A DNA stretch of 64,000 nt from Bacterioplanoides sp965219715 (GCF_965219715.1 NZ_OZ244785.1:2976001-3040000); one strand, 5' to 3'. Numbered from the stretch's first letter, positions 18,064-27,847 are shown. The notes: generated by a model not told the origin, from the letters alone. Numbers and translations: made by a program.

Positions 18064-18786
18064 ATGGGCAGAGCGTATCAAAACCGTAAAGAGTCGATGG
18101 CTAAAACGGCCGCGGCAAAAACCAAGGTCTACTCCAAATACGGCCGTGAAATTTACATGACAGCCAAAGCCGGTGGTTCTGACCCATCTGGCAACCTGTC
18201 ACTGCGCTCCCTGATCGACCGTGCTAAGAAAGACCAGGTTCCGACTCACGTTATCGAAAAAGCCATCGCTAAAGCAGAAGGTGGCGCCGGTGAAGATTTC
18301 CAGCCTGCGCTGTATGAAGGTCTGGCTCCTGGCGGCGCGATGGTGCTGATCAGCGCATTAACCGATAACCCGAACCGTACCTTTGGTGAAATCCGTGGTG
18401 TTTTCTCCAAGTGTAAAGCCAAGCTGGGCACCCAGGGCTCGGTAAGCCACAGCTTCGAACACTGTGCAATGTTTGTATTCCCGGGTGAAGACGAAGAAGC
18501 GGCACTGGAAGCCCTGATGATGGCCGACGTCGATGTGGGCGAAATCGAATGTGAAGAGGGCATGATCTCTGTTCAGGTTCCGCCAACTGAATTCTTCAAA
18601 ACCAAAACCGCACTGACCGAAATGGATGAAAACATCGATTTCGAAATGCAGGAAATCACTTACCTGCCACACGCTGAGCACGAAATCACAGCGGATAACG
18701 TTGAAGCCTTCGAGCGTTTTATCAACCTGATGAACGAGCTGGAAGATGTGCAGGAAATCTACCACAACGGTAGTTACACCAGCTAA
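18064..18786 (+). CDS. YebC/PmpR-family DNA-binding regulatory protein (YeeN-like)
   Basis: A 240-residue cytoplasmic protein of the YebC/TACO1 family. It begins MGRAYQNRKESMAK, carries the conserved SKYGREIYMTAKAGGSDPSGN and YEGLAPGGAMVLISALTDNPNRT segments, and ends VQEIYHN. It is nearer to the E. coli YeeN paralogue (GR-start, KVYSKYGREIY) than to YebC itself. Family members act as transcription regulators or help ribosomes through poly-proline stretches. The gene is monocistronic and ends in a strong terminator. Confidence 0.88.
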   Translation: MGRAYQNRKESMAKTAAAKTKVYSKYGREIYMTAKAGGSDPSGNLSLRSLIDRAKKDQVPTHVIEKAIAKAEGGAGEDFQPALYEGLAPGGAMVLISALTDNPNRTFGEIRGVFSKCKAKLGTQGSVSHSFEHCAMFVFPGEDEEAALEALMMADVDVGEIECEEGMISVQVPPTEFFKTKTALTEMDENIDFEMQEITYLPHAEHEITADNVEAFERFINLMNELEDVQEIYHNGSYTS

Positions 18787-18811
18787 GCACTGATTCCACG
18801 CATCAGTTTAT

Positions 18812-18846
18812 AAAAGCCGTCAGCACACTGTGCTGACGGCTTTTTT
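18812..18846 (+). terminator. Intrinsic terminator after YebC-family gene
   Basis: Arms aaaagccgtcagcac (18812-18826) and gtgctgacggctttt (18830-18844) are perfect complements around a 3-base loop, with a T-run to 18846. Confidence 0.9.
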
Positions 18847-19013
18847 CGTTCGGCATTTAACCGCCGTAAAAGGTCAACGCCTGCCACCAGCTGGTGCAAT
18901 TTCGCCAATCCATCGAATTGTTACATAGCGCAATATAACAGTAATTTTTTTGTCATTTTCCACTGCGAACCTCTGCAACCAATTTTAAGCAATCGGATCA
19001 GCGGAGTTTCGAC

Positions 19014-20663
19014 ATGGGTAAAAAACTACTGGCTCTGGCCATCAGTGGCGCTTTGTTAAGTGCCTGTGGCAGTGACGATAACAACAGCAGCAAAAACGAC
19101 AATAAAGACGGTGCTCAGAGCGCGCCGGCAGCACCGGTAACGGCAAAAGCGACCGGCGCTATTACTAAGATTGGTCAGTATCAGTCGGGGATTTACGACG
19201 ATGGCGGTGCTGAGATTGTTTCCTTCGACGCCAGCACGGATAAGTTGTTTGTGGTGAATTCCGGTGATGCCACCATCGACGTTCTCGATCTGAAAGACCC
19301 GGCTAACCCACAAAAACTGACCACCATCGATGTTAAAGCAGCCAGCGTAAATGGCTTTACCGCAGGCGGAGCCAACAGCGTCGCGGTAAAAAATGGCAAG
19401 CTGGCAGTTGCGGTTGAAAACGACAACAAGCAGGGCAACGGCCAGGTTTACTTCTATAACAGCGATAGCATGGCATTTATTGGCGCTGCAGCAACCGGCG
19501 CATTACCGGATATGGTGACCTTTACACCAAACGGTGAGTACGTATTAAGTGCCAACGAAGGTGAGCCGAACGATGCGTACGACAACGACCCGGAAGGTTC
19601 TGTCTCCATCATCAAAGTCTCTGATATGACGGTACGTACCGCCGGTTTCTCTGAGTTCAACCAGGATAAACAAAGCCTGATCGAGAAGGGCGTTCGTATT
19701 GGCGGCCCGGCGGGTACCAGCGTGGCCCAGGATCTGGAGCCGGAATACATCACCGTCGATCGCGATAACAAAACGGCTTATGTTGCTCTGCAGGAAAACA
19801 ACGCCATTGCCGTGGTTAATATCGCAGACGCAGAAGTGACATCGGTTCTGCCACTGGGCTACAAAGATCACAGCAAAGCGGGCAATGGCCTCGACGCCAA
19901 TAAAAACGATAAAGCCGCCAACATCGAACTGTTACCGATCTGGGGCATGTATCAGCCAGATTCAATCGCCAGCTTTATGGCCAACGACGGCAAAACCTAC
20001 ATCGTCACCGCTAACGAAGGCGATGGCCGTGACTACGATGGTTTTAAAGACGAAGCAGATCTGAAAGACCTGAACTTGGACGCAGCGGCTTTCAGTTCAG
20101 CCATGCGCACCAAGCTGGGTGACAAGGACGGTCTTGGAGACCTGACCGTTGCCAATAACATCGGCGACAGCGACAACGATGGCGACTTCGATAAAGTTTA
20201 TGCTTACGGCGCCCGCTCTTTCTCAATCTGGAACAGCAACATCCAGCTGGTATTCGATTCCGGCGACCAGTTCGAACAGAAAGTAAAAGAAGTGGCTCCG
20301 GATAACTTCAACGCCAGTAACGATAAAAACAAAATCGATAACCGCAGTGACAACAAAGGCCCGGAACCGGAAGGCCTGGCATTGGCGACTCTGGGCGATC
20401 AGACCTTTGCTTACATCGGTTTAGAACGTCAGGGTGGCATCATGGTGTACAACATCACCGATCCGGCACTGCCTGAGTTTGTTCAATACTTCAGCGATCG
20501 TAACTTCGCCGTAGAAGCGGACGAAAACAACGCTGCGGCTGCCGGTGATCTGGCGCCGGAAGGCATGTTGTTTATCTCAGCTGGCGATAGCCCAAGTGGT
20601 AAGCCGTTGCTGGTTGTTGGTAACGAAGTCAGTGGTACCACCTCGGTGTACGAAATCCGTTAA
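19014..20663 (+). CDS. Choice-of-anchor-I-like beta-propeller lipoprotein
   Basis: A 549-residue outer-membrane-type lipoprotein. The signal is MGKKLLALAISGALLSAC, with modified Cys18 followed by Gly-Ser-Asp and an Asp/Asn/Ser linker. The mature part is a beta-propeller: repeats such as KLFVVNSGDATIDVLDLKDPANPQKL, VTFTPNGEYVLSANEGEPND and NKTAYVALQENNAIAVVNI match the choice-of-anchor-I family, related to alkaline-phosphatase-like propellers. Asp-rich loops (GDSDNDGDFDKV, DKDGLGD) suggest calcium binding. It is monocistronic with its own terminator. The substrate is unknown; phosphoester hydrolysis is suspected only by family association. Confidence 0.82.
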   Translation: MGKKLLALAISGALLSACGSDDNNSSKNDNKDGAQSAPAAPVTAKATGAITKIGQYQSGIYDDGGAEIVSFDASTDKLFVVNSGDATIDVLDLKDPANPQKLTTIDVKAASVNGFTAGGANSVAVKNGKLAVAVENDNKQGNGQVYFYNSDSMAFIGAAATGALPDMVTFTPNGEYVLSANEGEPNDAYDNDPEGSVSIIKVSDMTVRTAGFSEFNQDKQSLIEKGVRIGGPAGTSVAQDLEPEYITVDRDNKTAYVALQENNAIAVVNIADAEVTSVLPLGYKDHSKAGNGLDANKNDKAANIELLPIWGMYQPDSIASFMANDGKTYIVTANEGDGRDYDGFKDEADLKDLNLDAAAFSSAMRTKLGDKDGLGDLTVANNIGDSDNDGDFDKVYAYGARSFSIWNSNIQLVFDSGDQFEQKVKEVAPDNFNASNDKNKIDNRSDNKGPEPEGLALATLGDQTFAYIGLERQGGIMVYNITDPALPEFVQYFSDRNFAVEADENNAAAAGDLAPEGMLFISAGDSPSGKPLLVVGNEVSGTTSVYEIR

Positions 20664-20706
20664 TCCTCGGATTACGGAAGCCGTAAGCAAGATTTCAACA
20701 CCAACC

Positions 20707-20740
20707 AAAGCCGGAGCGGAATACCCGCCCCGGCTTTTTT
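20707..20740 (+). terminator. Intrinsic terminator after the propeller lipoprotein gene
   Basis: Arms aaagccgg (20707-20714) and ccggcttt (20730-20737) with further partial pairing (agcgg/ccgcc) inside, followed by TTT. Confidence 0.85.
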
Positions 20741-20960
20741 GTGCACCAAAAGTAACCATTTAGTCAGTAATTTGCCCTGATTCGGGGTGGATGGTAACAA
20801 CCTCTGCGGCCCAGCGCGTTCCCGCCTAAAAGCTTATAACCCTATCTTTTATCCATATTTATCAATGGCTTACTACTTATTCATTACTATTATAACCAGT
20901 TGGTCAGCTAATTGCTAATAACAGCGCAGACAATAAATCAAAATACTCTGGAGAATACTT

Positions 20961-22358
20961 ATGTCGGATTCTGCGCCTTCCGAACTGCTATACGGCTTAA
21001 ACGATAAGCCACCCGCTCCGGCTGCCTTCCTGGCAGCGCTGCAACATATGCTTGCCAGCTTCGTTGGTATTATTACCCCAACGCTGATCATTGGTGGAGT
21101 GTTGGGATTAGGGGCAGAGATCCCGTATCTGATCAGCATGGCGCTGATTGTATCCGGTGTTGGTACCTTTATTCAGGCACGCCGCTTTGGTCCGGTTGGC
21201 TCGGGTCTGGTGGCGATTCAGGGCACCAGCTTTGCGTTTCTCGGCGCTGTTCTGGCTGCCGGGTTTATCGCCAAGGGCAAGGGAGGTGGCCCGGAAGAAA
21301 TACTGTCACTGATTTTTGGTGTGTGTTTCTTTGGTGCCTTTATCGAAATTTTCCTCAGCCAGTTTCTGCATAAACTGAAAACCTTTATTAACCCGCTGGT
21401 CACCGGCATTGTCATCACCACCATTGGTTTTTACCTGATTAAAGTGGGGATGACGGATCTCGCCGGAGGCTTTAAAGCACCTGACTTCGGCAGCCTGGAA
21501 AACCTGGCGCTGGGTGGCTCAGTGTTGCTGCTGATCATCATCATGAATCAGAGCAGCAATCCCTTCCTGCGCTCCGGCGCCATTTTCTTTGGCTTGGTCG
21601 CTGGCTTTATTGCGGCCTTCTTTATGGGCAAGGTCGACTTCAGCAAACTGGCGGACATGGATTGGTTTGCACTGCCAATGCCGTTTAAATATGGCTTCTC
21701 ATTCGATATCGAAGCCTTTATCCCGGTTGCCCTGATTTACCTGATCACCGCGATTGAATCATCAGGTGACCTGACGGCTACCTCGATGATCTCGCGTCAG
21801 TCGATTAATGACGACGCCTACCGTCAGCGTATTCGTGGCGGTGTTCTGGCCGACGGTGTTAACTCTATGATTGCTGCGGTATTTAATACCTTCCCGAACA
21901 CCACTTTCAGTCAGAACAACGGGGTGATTCAACTGACCGGTATCGCCAGTCGTTATGTCGCCTTCTGGGTTGCCGGCATCCTGATTGTGCTCGGCTTGTT
22001 CCCGATGATTGGAGGTATCTTCCAGCAGCTGCCAAAACCTGTGCTTGGTGGTGCAACTCTGGTGATGTTTGGCACCATCGCCGCTGCGGGTATCCGTATT
22101 CTGGCAACGCTGGAGCTGGATCGCCGTACCATGCTGATTATGGCAGTATCTTTTGGTCTTGGCCTCGGGGTTGCGATGGTTCCGAACCTGCTCCAGGAAA
22201 TGCCCAAACTGGTGCAGAACCTGTTTGGTTCGGCAGTGACCGTCAGTGGCCTGAGCGCGATTATTCTTAACACCTTGCTGCCGCAGAGCAGTGTGGCTGA
22301 AGCTGAAAGCAATAGTGCTGAACCGTCGGCCGTTACCGGCAGTGAAACAACCGCCTGA
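20961..22358 (+). CDS. NCS2 xanthine/uracil-type permease (XanP-like)
   Basis: A 465-residue inner-membrane nucleobase transporter of the NCS2 family, about 14 membrane segments. Motifs include LQHMLASFVGIITP (TM1), the ligand-binding LYLITAIESSGDLTATS-like stretch and NTTFSQNNGVIQLTGIASRYV, which are closest to the xanthine transporters XanP/XanQ. A proton-coupled purine uptake role is expected. The ribosome site GGAGAA precedes ATG 20961. No purine-catabolism genes are adjacent. The 297 bases upstream (20664-20960) hold the previous terminator and AT-rich sequence without a recognisable riboswitch. Confidence 0.9.
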   Translation: MSDSAPSELLYGLNDKPPAPAAFLAALQHMLASFVGIITPTLIIGGVLGLGAEIPYLISMALIVSGVGTFIQARRFGPVGSGLVAIQGTSFAFLGAVLAAGFIAKGKGGGPEEILSLIFGVCFFGAFIEIFLSQFLHKLKTFINPLVTGIVITTIGFYLIKVGMTDLAGGFKAPDFGSLENLALGGSVLLLIIIMNQSSNPFLRSGAIFFGLVAGFIAAFFMGKVDFSKLADMDWFALPMPFKYGFSFDIEAFIPVALIYLITAIESSGDLTATSMISRQSINDDAYRQRIRGGVLADGVNSMIAAVFNTFPNTTFSQNNGVIQLTGIASRYVAFWVAGILIVLGLFPMIGGIFQQLPKPVLGGATLVMFGTIAAAGIRILATLELDRRTMLIMAVSFGLGLGVAMVPNLLQEMPKLVQNLFGSAVTVSGLSAIILNTLLPQSSVAEAESNSAEPSAVTGSETTA

Positions 22359-22372
22359 TGTCACCGCACAAC

Positions 22373-22406
22373 AAAAAAGCCGCGTCATTACTGACGCGGC
22401 TTTTTT
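22373..22406. terminator. Bidirectional intrinsic terminator
   Basis: Arms aaaaaagccgcgtca (22373-22387) and tgacgcggctttttt (22392-22406) pair perfectly around a 4-base loop. It sits between the convergent permease and PI-PLC-like genes and can serve both. Confidence 0.92.
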
Positions 22407-22471
22407 GTCTGGGCTGCTCCAATTAAAGAACGACCCTGTTAAAGAGCGAACTCAGCTACCGATTGGCCAAA

Positions 22472-24205
22472 TTAACGCTCAGCCAGCGCACCCCAGCGAC
22501 CCGGTACCCAGCGACCATTGGAAGTACCGAAGTTCACATGGATATCCGAACCGGAAGTCAGCTTAGCGCGTAACTTCTTAGCTTCATAAGCACTCAGTGG
22601 CACGTCGTAACGGGAACCCGGGAACTCAGCAGAACACTTACTACCACCATCCCAGACGTTACCGGTGGCCGTCGTTACCGCCCAGTCGCCATTGGTTAAA
22701 CGACAAGCAAACTGCTTCTGGCTGTTCCAGGCCAGCTTCATATAACGATCACCGGAAACGGTAAAACGTACGGTACGGCCATTGGCGTAAGCACTGTAAG
22801 TATCTTCCGGACCAATCGCCCACAGCTGTGCATTCAGCGGTGCGCCCTGGTTATCAATCGATGACTCTTCGAGCATATCCAGACCAAAACCGTTAACGCC
22901 GTTTTCCAGACCAATTTTGGCATCCGGGCCACTGATCACGTCATTACAGAAGTTGTTATGACACTCCTGGGAACGCAGCAGACGATCTTCATTGAAGTGG
23001 TTCTGATGGATGTTAATGCCCGCCACGCCAATATTGGTTTCGAAGTTCACATGAACACTTGCCGCCAGGCTACAGCCGTTGCTGCCACCACTTTTATAGA
23101 AGAACACACGTTTGCCCTGGGCAATCATATCGTCCAGCTTAAAAGGCTTCGGCAGGTTCTGACAGCTGCCAGCGCTGTAGACGATGTCACCCATCCAGGC
23201 GACGTCTTTCTGCAGCTGGCGATAACCGTCGCTATTGCCGTCCATATCATCCTGAAGGAAGAAGAACACCGCGTCGTTATCGTCGGCACCTTTTAGCCAG
23301 GTATCCACTTCACCCAGCATGCGACGCAAACTGGTGGTGAAGCTGGAGAAATTACAATCCACTGAGTGACACACTTTGGTTTTATCGCCACCGCCACGCA
23401 CATCCAGTTCGAAGAAACGCACACCCAACTGGAGCTGCTCAATCAACGCACGACGGTGGTTTGGCCCAGGAATCGCCTGACCACCAAAATACGCCGTGCT
23501 GTTAAAGGCATTATGCGATGCCAGAATGCTGGCCTGACGAATTGGTGCTTTTGCCGCTAACGATTCGTTAATATCGATTGCCGCTTCGGTTGAGCTTGGT
23601 GCCTGACTGATCACCTTAAATGAGTCGATATTGTCTTCAACCCAGCTACCCGGGCGTTTATCCAGATTCGAACTGGAGCGGTTCAGTGTGGTGTATTTTT
23701 TATCCGTGCGGAAACCCGGGTATTCATAAATGGTGGCTGCTGCGTTGCCAGACACTGTGATCGATGAGGCGTTGTTACGACCCTGAGCCACATGGTTCAT
23801 ATCATCTTCCGACTGACCGGCCGTCAGACAGTGTGGCGTACCGCGGAAGCCCGGGTGCTCAAACAGACACACAAAATCGTTATTAGCGCGCAGCTTCACC
23901 TTAAACGAGCTGATGCCATCGTTCAGGTCATCCATCTTGTACGTGTTACCCATGATGTTGGTGCGCTTACCGCCATAACTGCCGTGCTCAAAGATCTCGG
24001 CGTAGGCATTACCATAGGTTTTGATGGAAGAGATTTTGTCGTTGCGGGAAGAACCAATCCAGCCAACGTTACCCGGCGAATAGCACCATTCGGCGCCGGT
24101 GTATTCCGGGTGTTCATAGAAACAAACTTTATCTTCTGCAGCGGCAAAGCTGCTGGCCCCCGCGAGTACCGCCAGGGACAGAAGTGATTTAAGACGTGGA
24201 TTCAT
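22472..24205 (-). CDS. Secreted beta/gamma-crystallin plus PI-PLC-like protein
   Basis: A 577-residue exported protein with an unusual domain order. Signal peptide 1-23. Two beta/gamma-crystallin-type modules follow (about 26-105 and 112-198; VCFYEHPEYTGAEWCY, VCLFEHPGFRGTPHCL). A phosphatidylinositol-specific phospholipase C X-like barrel (about 215-430) has the two expected general acid/base histidines, His231 in LASHNAF and His280 in KVCHSVDC, plus RFFELDVRGGGD. A Cys-containing C-terminal module (about 470-577) ends in GRWVPGRWGALAER. It is likely released to cleave inositol or glycosyl phospholipids of other organisms. The crystallin modules may bind calcium or surfaces. The gene is monocistronic, behind a long leader. 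Confidence 0.83.
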   Translation of the reverse strand: MNPRLKSLLSLAVLAGASSFAAAEDKVCFYEHPEYTGAEWCYSPGNVGWIGSSRNDKISSIKTYGNAYAEIFEHGSYGGKRTNIMGNTYKMDDLNDGISSFKVKLRANNDFVCLFEHPGFRGTPHCLTAGQSEDDMNHVAQGRNNASSITVSGNAAATIYEYPGFRTDKKYTTLNRSSSNLDKRPGSWVEDNIDSFKVISQAPSSTEAAIDINESLAAKAPIRQASILASHNAFNSTAYFGGQAIPGPNHRRALIEQLQLGVRFFELDVRGGGDKTKVCHSVDCNFSSFTTSLRRMLGEVDTWLKGADDNDAVFFFLQDDMDGNSDGYRQLQKDVAWMGDIVYSAGSCQNLPKPFKLDDMIAQGKRVFFYKSGGSNGCSLAASVHVNFETNIGVAGINIHQNHFNEDRLLRSQECHNNFCNDVISGPDAKIGLENGVNGFGLDMLEESSIDNQGAPLNAQLWAIGPEDTYSAYANGRTVRFTVSGDRYMKLAWNSQKQFACRLTNGDWAVTTATGNVWDGGSKCSAEFPGSRYDVPLSAYEAKKLRAKLTSGSDIHVNFGTSNGRWVPGRWGALAER

Positions 24206-24361
24206 AAGGAACCTCAGACAGGGTTATTGTTATTATTTTATTGATATAAACATCATTCTAAGGAATGAAACGAGTTCATATCATAACCAGCTAATATAAC
24301 CCTGCCTGCGCCAATTCGAGACGAACGTACAAATATATGGCGCGATTTAATCAGTCGTGTT

Positions 24362-25093
24362 TTACAGCGATTTCATTGCCCGCCGGACCGACGGCAAATG
24401 GCGGCGGCTAACTGCGATGCCTTCTTCCAGCCCCTTCAGAAACAAGGTGTGCCCACCTTCCTCCAGCGTTTCCAGTCGATCCAGTCGTTGGCGTGATACC
24501 AGAGCACTGCGATGCACCCGCAGGAACTGATCACCAAACTCTTCTTCCAGCTGTTTCAGCGAATCATCAATCAGGGTTTCGCCCTGGGCATGGTGAACGT
24601 TGACGTATTTCTGGTCAGCGTAGAAATAAAACACATCCGCTAATGGAATCAGCTGTATACCCGCATGGGTGCGCGCACTGATATGGGTGCGGCAACCATT
24701 GCTGTCTTCCTGTTCTTCCGGCTGCTGATCCAGCCATTGCACGGCACGTTGCAGTGCCCGGCTCAGATCGTCCTTGGCGATTGGCTTCATCAGATAGTCG
24801 ATGGCTTTAACCCGGAATGCCTGCAGCGCATGTTCATCGTAAGCAGTGCAGAACACCACCAGAGGTACATGATCAAAACTCTGTAATTCTTCCGCGACCT
24901 GCAATCCGGTTTTGCCCGGCATCTGAATATCCAGCAGCACCAGATCGCATTTATGCTGACGCAGCCAGGATAAGGCAGCCTCGCCATCACCGGCTTCTGC
25001 CACCCATTCAAAATCGCTGTGTTCGAGTAATAATCGCTTCAGTCGTTCCCGCGCCAGTGGCTCATCATCCACCAGCAGTACGCGATATCCCAT
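24362..25093 (-). CDS. algR: LytTR response regulator, AlgR-like
   Basis: A 243-residue regulator: a receiver (1-120) with Asp10, phospho-acceptor Asp55 in LLDIQMPG and Lys in LMKPI, then a LytTR DNA-binding domain (about 135-243; YFYADQKYVNV, FLRVHRSALVS). In Pseudomonas AlgR controls alginate, twitching and virulence. Here only synteny and architecture support the name. Its start overlaps the stop of the kinase gene by one base. hemC, which follows algR in Pseudomonas, is not next to it here. Confidence 0.85.
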   Translation of the reverse strand: MGYRVLLVDDEPLARERLKRLLLEHSDFEWVAEAGDGEAALSWLRQHKCDLVLLDIQMPGKTGLQVAEELQSFDHVPLVVFCTAYDEHALQAFRVKAIDYLMKPIAKDDLSRALQRAVQWLDQQPEEQEDSNGCRTHISARTHAGIQLIPLADVFYFYADQKYVNVHHAQGETLIDDSLKQLEEEFGDQFLRVHRSALVSRQRLDRLETLEEGGHTLFLKGLEEGIAVSRRHLPSVRRAMKSL

Positions 25094-26175
25094 TAGTTAT
25101 CCCCCACATCCGGCTGTACCTGCGGCAAATACAGCTGGGCTAAATATTGCTGGCCTAAATCTTCGATTCGCAGCTCAGCCAACTGCGACTCGTCGCTGAT
25201 GGCTTCAAGGCGGGCACGGATATTCGCCTGAGCCATATGGTTACCGTGATTGGTAGCGACCGAAGGGTCCTTGGAATTAAGGATTTCCAGCAGCCAACCA
25301 CCATTTTTCTGAGTCAGAGTGATCGTGATTGAGCCGCCCTTAATCACCGGCTGAATACCATGGTAGACGGCGTTTTCCAGTAAAGGTTGCAGCAACAGCT
25401 GTGGAACCTGTAATTCCGGTAATTCATGCGGCAGTTCGAAGTTAACCGTCATACGCTCGCCCAAACGTACCTGCTCGATATCCAGATATCGCCGTCCCAG
25501 CTCAATCTCCTGGGCAATGGGTACCAGCTTGTCGTCAGCCTTTAATACCGCACGGAACAACTGCGCCAGATCCACCAGCATACGTTCAGCTTTGTCCGGA
25601 TCAATCACAATCAGAGAAGCAACGGTGTTGAGAGTATTAAAAAAGAAATGAGGACGGATATTGGCCTGCAGCGCAGCCAGGCGGGATTTCAGCTCCGCCT
25701 GGGTTTTCAGACGCCACTGACTTTGTACATAGAAATACCGTAACGCCATCATGGAAAAAATAGCGGCTATCACCTGATTGCGCAGCACCCAGGGCCAATC
25801 AATTCCCGGAGTATCCATCGGCCAGACATATTCACCAATCAGGCTGACCAGTACGGTGACCGCCTGCGTAATCAACATCGCCAACGCTGAAGCACTGACC
25901 ACATGCAATCGTGACATCAGCACCCGCAGCTGACACAAAGCCGCCACCGACAGCAACGCCACCCACTGCACAAATAAAGAAACAATGGCAAAACGCTGCC
26001 AGGAGAAACGCGGCAATCCGGTTTCGATCAGGGTTAACGCCAATACCAGCGCTTCACTGAGAATCAGCAGGAACATCACCGCCCGGGTGTTACACAGGTC
26101 GGGCAGAAAAAACGCTTCTAACAAGTCCTGCTGTTTTTCGTGTTCGGCTTTTTTATCGTTATTGCTGAAAGCCAC
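25093..26175 (-). CDS. algZ: LytS/YehU-type sensor histidine kinase, AlgZ(FimS)-like
   Basis: A 360-residue membrane kinase: four or more hydrophobic segments (about 34-50, 62-82, 95-115, 130-150), then a His_kinase domain with LQANIRPHFFFNTLN (His176) and a C-terminal ATPase with LLLQPLLENAVYHGIQP. I prefer GTG 26175 because AGGGA lies five bases upstream; the frame extends to a TTG at 26229. It is divergent from argH and coupled to the AlgR-like gene, exactly the Pseudomonas argH-algZ-algR order. No clear canonical G boxes, as is known for FimS. Confidence 0.85.
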   Translation of the reverse strand: MAFSNNDKKAEHEKQQDLLEAFFLPDLCNTRAVMFLLILSEALVLALTLIETGLPRFSWQRFAIVSLFVQWVALLSVAALCQLRVLMSRLHVVSASALAMLITQAVTVLVSLIGEYVWPMDTPGIDWPWVLRNQVIAAIFSMMALRYFYVQSQWRLKTQAELKSRLAALQANIRPHFFFNTLNTVASLIVIDPDKAERMLVDLAQLFRAVLKADDKLVPIAQEIELGRRYLDIEQVRLGERMTVNFELPHELPELQVPQLLLQPLLENAVYHGIQPVIKGGSITITLTQKNGGWLLEILNSKDPSVATNHGNHMAQANIRARLEAISDESQLAELRIEDLGQQYLAQLYLPQVQPDVGDN

Positions 26176-26362
26176 GGAGATCCCTGATTTCTGGTTGGAA
26201 TAACGGCTTAGTCTCCGATGTGTCAGCAATTACCGCAAGGTATCTGTCACCAAATGGTGGTGAAACAGGGACAGAATGCGTAGTGGTTGGTTATAATCCG
26301 CCGCCATAACGCTGTCCGCCTGCCAAACGAGCAGGTGCCCGTCGAACAATTAGAGGTGTGAT

Positions 26363-27760
26363 ATGACTGATCAGAACCAAACCAACTCATCTTGGGGTGG
26401 CCGTTTTTCCGAACCAACAGACGCCTTTGTTGCGCGTTACACCGCTTCGGTAAACTTCGATCAGCGTATGTACGCTCAGGACATTCAGGGCTCAGTGGCA
26501 CACGCAAAAATGCTGTGCAAAGTAGGCGTACTGAGCGAGCAGGAGCGTGACGATATCCTGCGAGGCCTGGAAGAAGTTCGCCAGGAAATCGAAAGCGGCA
26601 ACTTCAACTGGTCTGTTGAGCTGGAAGACGTTCATATGAACATCGAAGCGGCGCTGACTGCCAAAATCGGCATCACCGGCAAGAAGCTGCACACCGGCCG
26701 TTCCCGTAACGACCAGGTAGCCACCGATATTCGTCTGTATATGCGTGACGAAATCGACGTGATTGCCGCTGAGCTGACTCGCCTGCAGCAAGGTCTGGTT
26801 GAGCTGGCCGAAAAACAAGCCGACACCATTATGCCGGGCTTCACTCACCTGCAAACCGCACAGCCAGTGACCTTCGGTCATCACCTGCTGGCCTGGAACG
26901 AAATGCTGGAGCGCGATTACGCCCGACTGATGGACTGCCGTAAGCGTATCAATATCCTGCCATTAGGCGCTGCTGCTCTGGCCGGTACCACTTACCCGAT
27001 TGATCGTTTCTACACCGCTGAGCTGCTGGGCTTTGATCGTCCAACTGAGAACAGCCTGGATTCGGTATCCGACCGTGACTTCGCCATTGAGTTCACCAGC
27101 GCGGCGTCGCTGATCATGATGCACATGTCACGCTTCTCGGAGGAGCTGGTTTTGTGGGCTTCGGCTCAGTTCCAGTTTATCGATCTGCCAGATCGCTTCT
27201 GCACCGGCTCATCCATCATGCCGCAGAAGAAAAACCCGGACGTACCTGAACTGGTTCGTGGTAAAACCGGTCGTGTGTATGGCCACATGATTTCTCTGCT
27301 GACGCTGATGAAGTCGCAGCCGCTGGCGTACAACAAAGACAACCAGGAAGACAAAGAGCCGCTGTTCGATACTGTCGATACTTTGCGTGACTCCCTGCGT
27401 GCTTTTGCTGATATGGCGCCGCACCTGCAGCCGAAAAAAGAATTTATGTACGAAGCCGCCAAGCGTGGTTTCTCCACCGCCACCGACCTTGCAGACTACG
27501 TAGTGCGCAAAGGCATTCCATTCCGTGATGCTCACGAGATTGTTGGTAAAGCCGTGGCTTACGGCATCGAAACTGGTAAAGACCTGAGTGATATGACGCT
27601 GGAAGAACTGCAACAGTTCTCGGACGAAATCACCGCCGACGTATTCGACGTATTAACGTTGGAAGGTTCGGTTGCTGCTCGTGACCATATTGGTGGTACT
27701 GCACCGAATCAGGTGCGTGCAGCTTCTGCTCGTGCCAAAGAAGCACTGGCGCAGCGTTAA
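26363..27760 (+). CDS. argH: Argininosuccinate lyase
   Basis: Last step of arginine synthesis: splits argininosuccinate into arginine and fumarate in the cytoplasm. It has 465 residues, the standard length. Signature: the GSSIMPQKKNPD loop of the fumarase/aspartase superfamily, plus HTGRSRNDQVATD and TPGFTHLQTAQPVTFGH-type segments (here MPGFTHLQTAQP). The ribosome site is GAGGTG before ATG 26363. It has its own terminator. Confidence 0.97.
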   Translation: MTDQNQTNSSWGGRFSEPTDAFVARYTASVNFDQRMYAQDIQGSVAHAKMLCKVGVLSEQERDDILRGLEEVRQEIESGNFNWSVELEDVHMNIEAALTAKIGITGKKLHTGRSRNDQVATDIRLYMRDEIDVIAAELTRLQQGLVELAEKQADTIMPGFTHLQTAQPVTFGHHLLAWNEMLERDYARLMDCRKRINILPLGAAALAGTTYPIDRFYTAELLGFDRPTENSLDSVSDRDFAIEFTSAASLIMMHMSRFSEELVLWASAQFQFIDLPDRFCTGSSIMPQKKNPDVPELVRGKTGRVYGHMISLLTLMKSQPLAYNKDNQEDKEPLFDTVDTLRDSLRAFADMAPHLQPKKEFMYEAAKRGFSTATDLADYVVRKGIPFRDAHEIVGKAVAYGIETGKDLSDMTLEELQQFSDEITADVFDVLTLEGSVAARDHIGGTAPNQVRAASARAKEALAQR

Positions 27761-27780
27761 GTACCGGCGCTCTAAAACAC

Positions 27781-27817
27781 AAAAGCCCGTTGCAGAGCGA
27801 TCTGTAACGGGCTTTTT
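27781..27817 (+). terminator. Intrinsic terminator after argH
   Basis: Arms aaaagcccgtt (27781-27791) and aacgggctttt (27806-27816), extended inward by caga/tctg with one mismatch, then a T-run. Confidence 0.9.
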
Positions 27818-27847
27818 TTGAGCTGATTCCGGTGTCAGAACCAGAAA

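Noticed and set aside
20764..20960. Possible purine riboswitch before the xanthine-type permease
   Set aside because: No convincing three-way junction or conserved purine or xanthine aptamer core could be seen.
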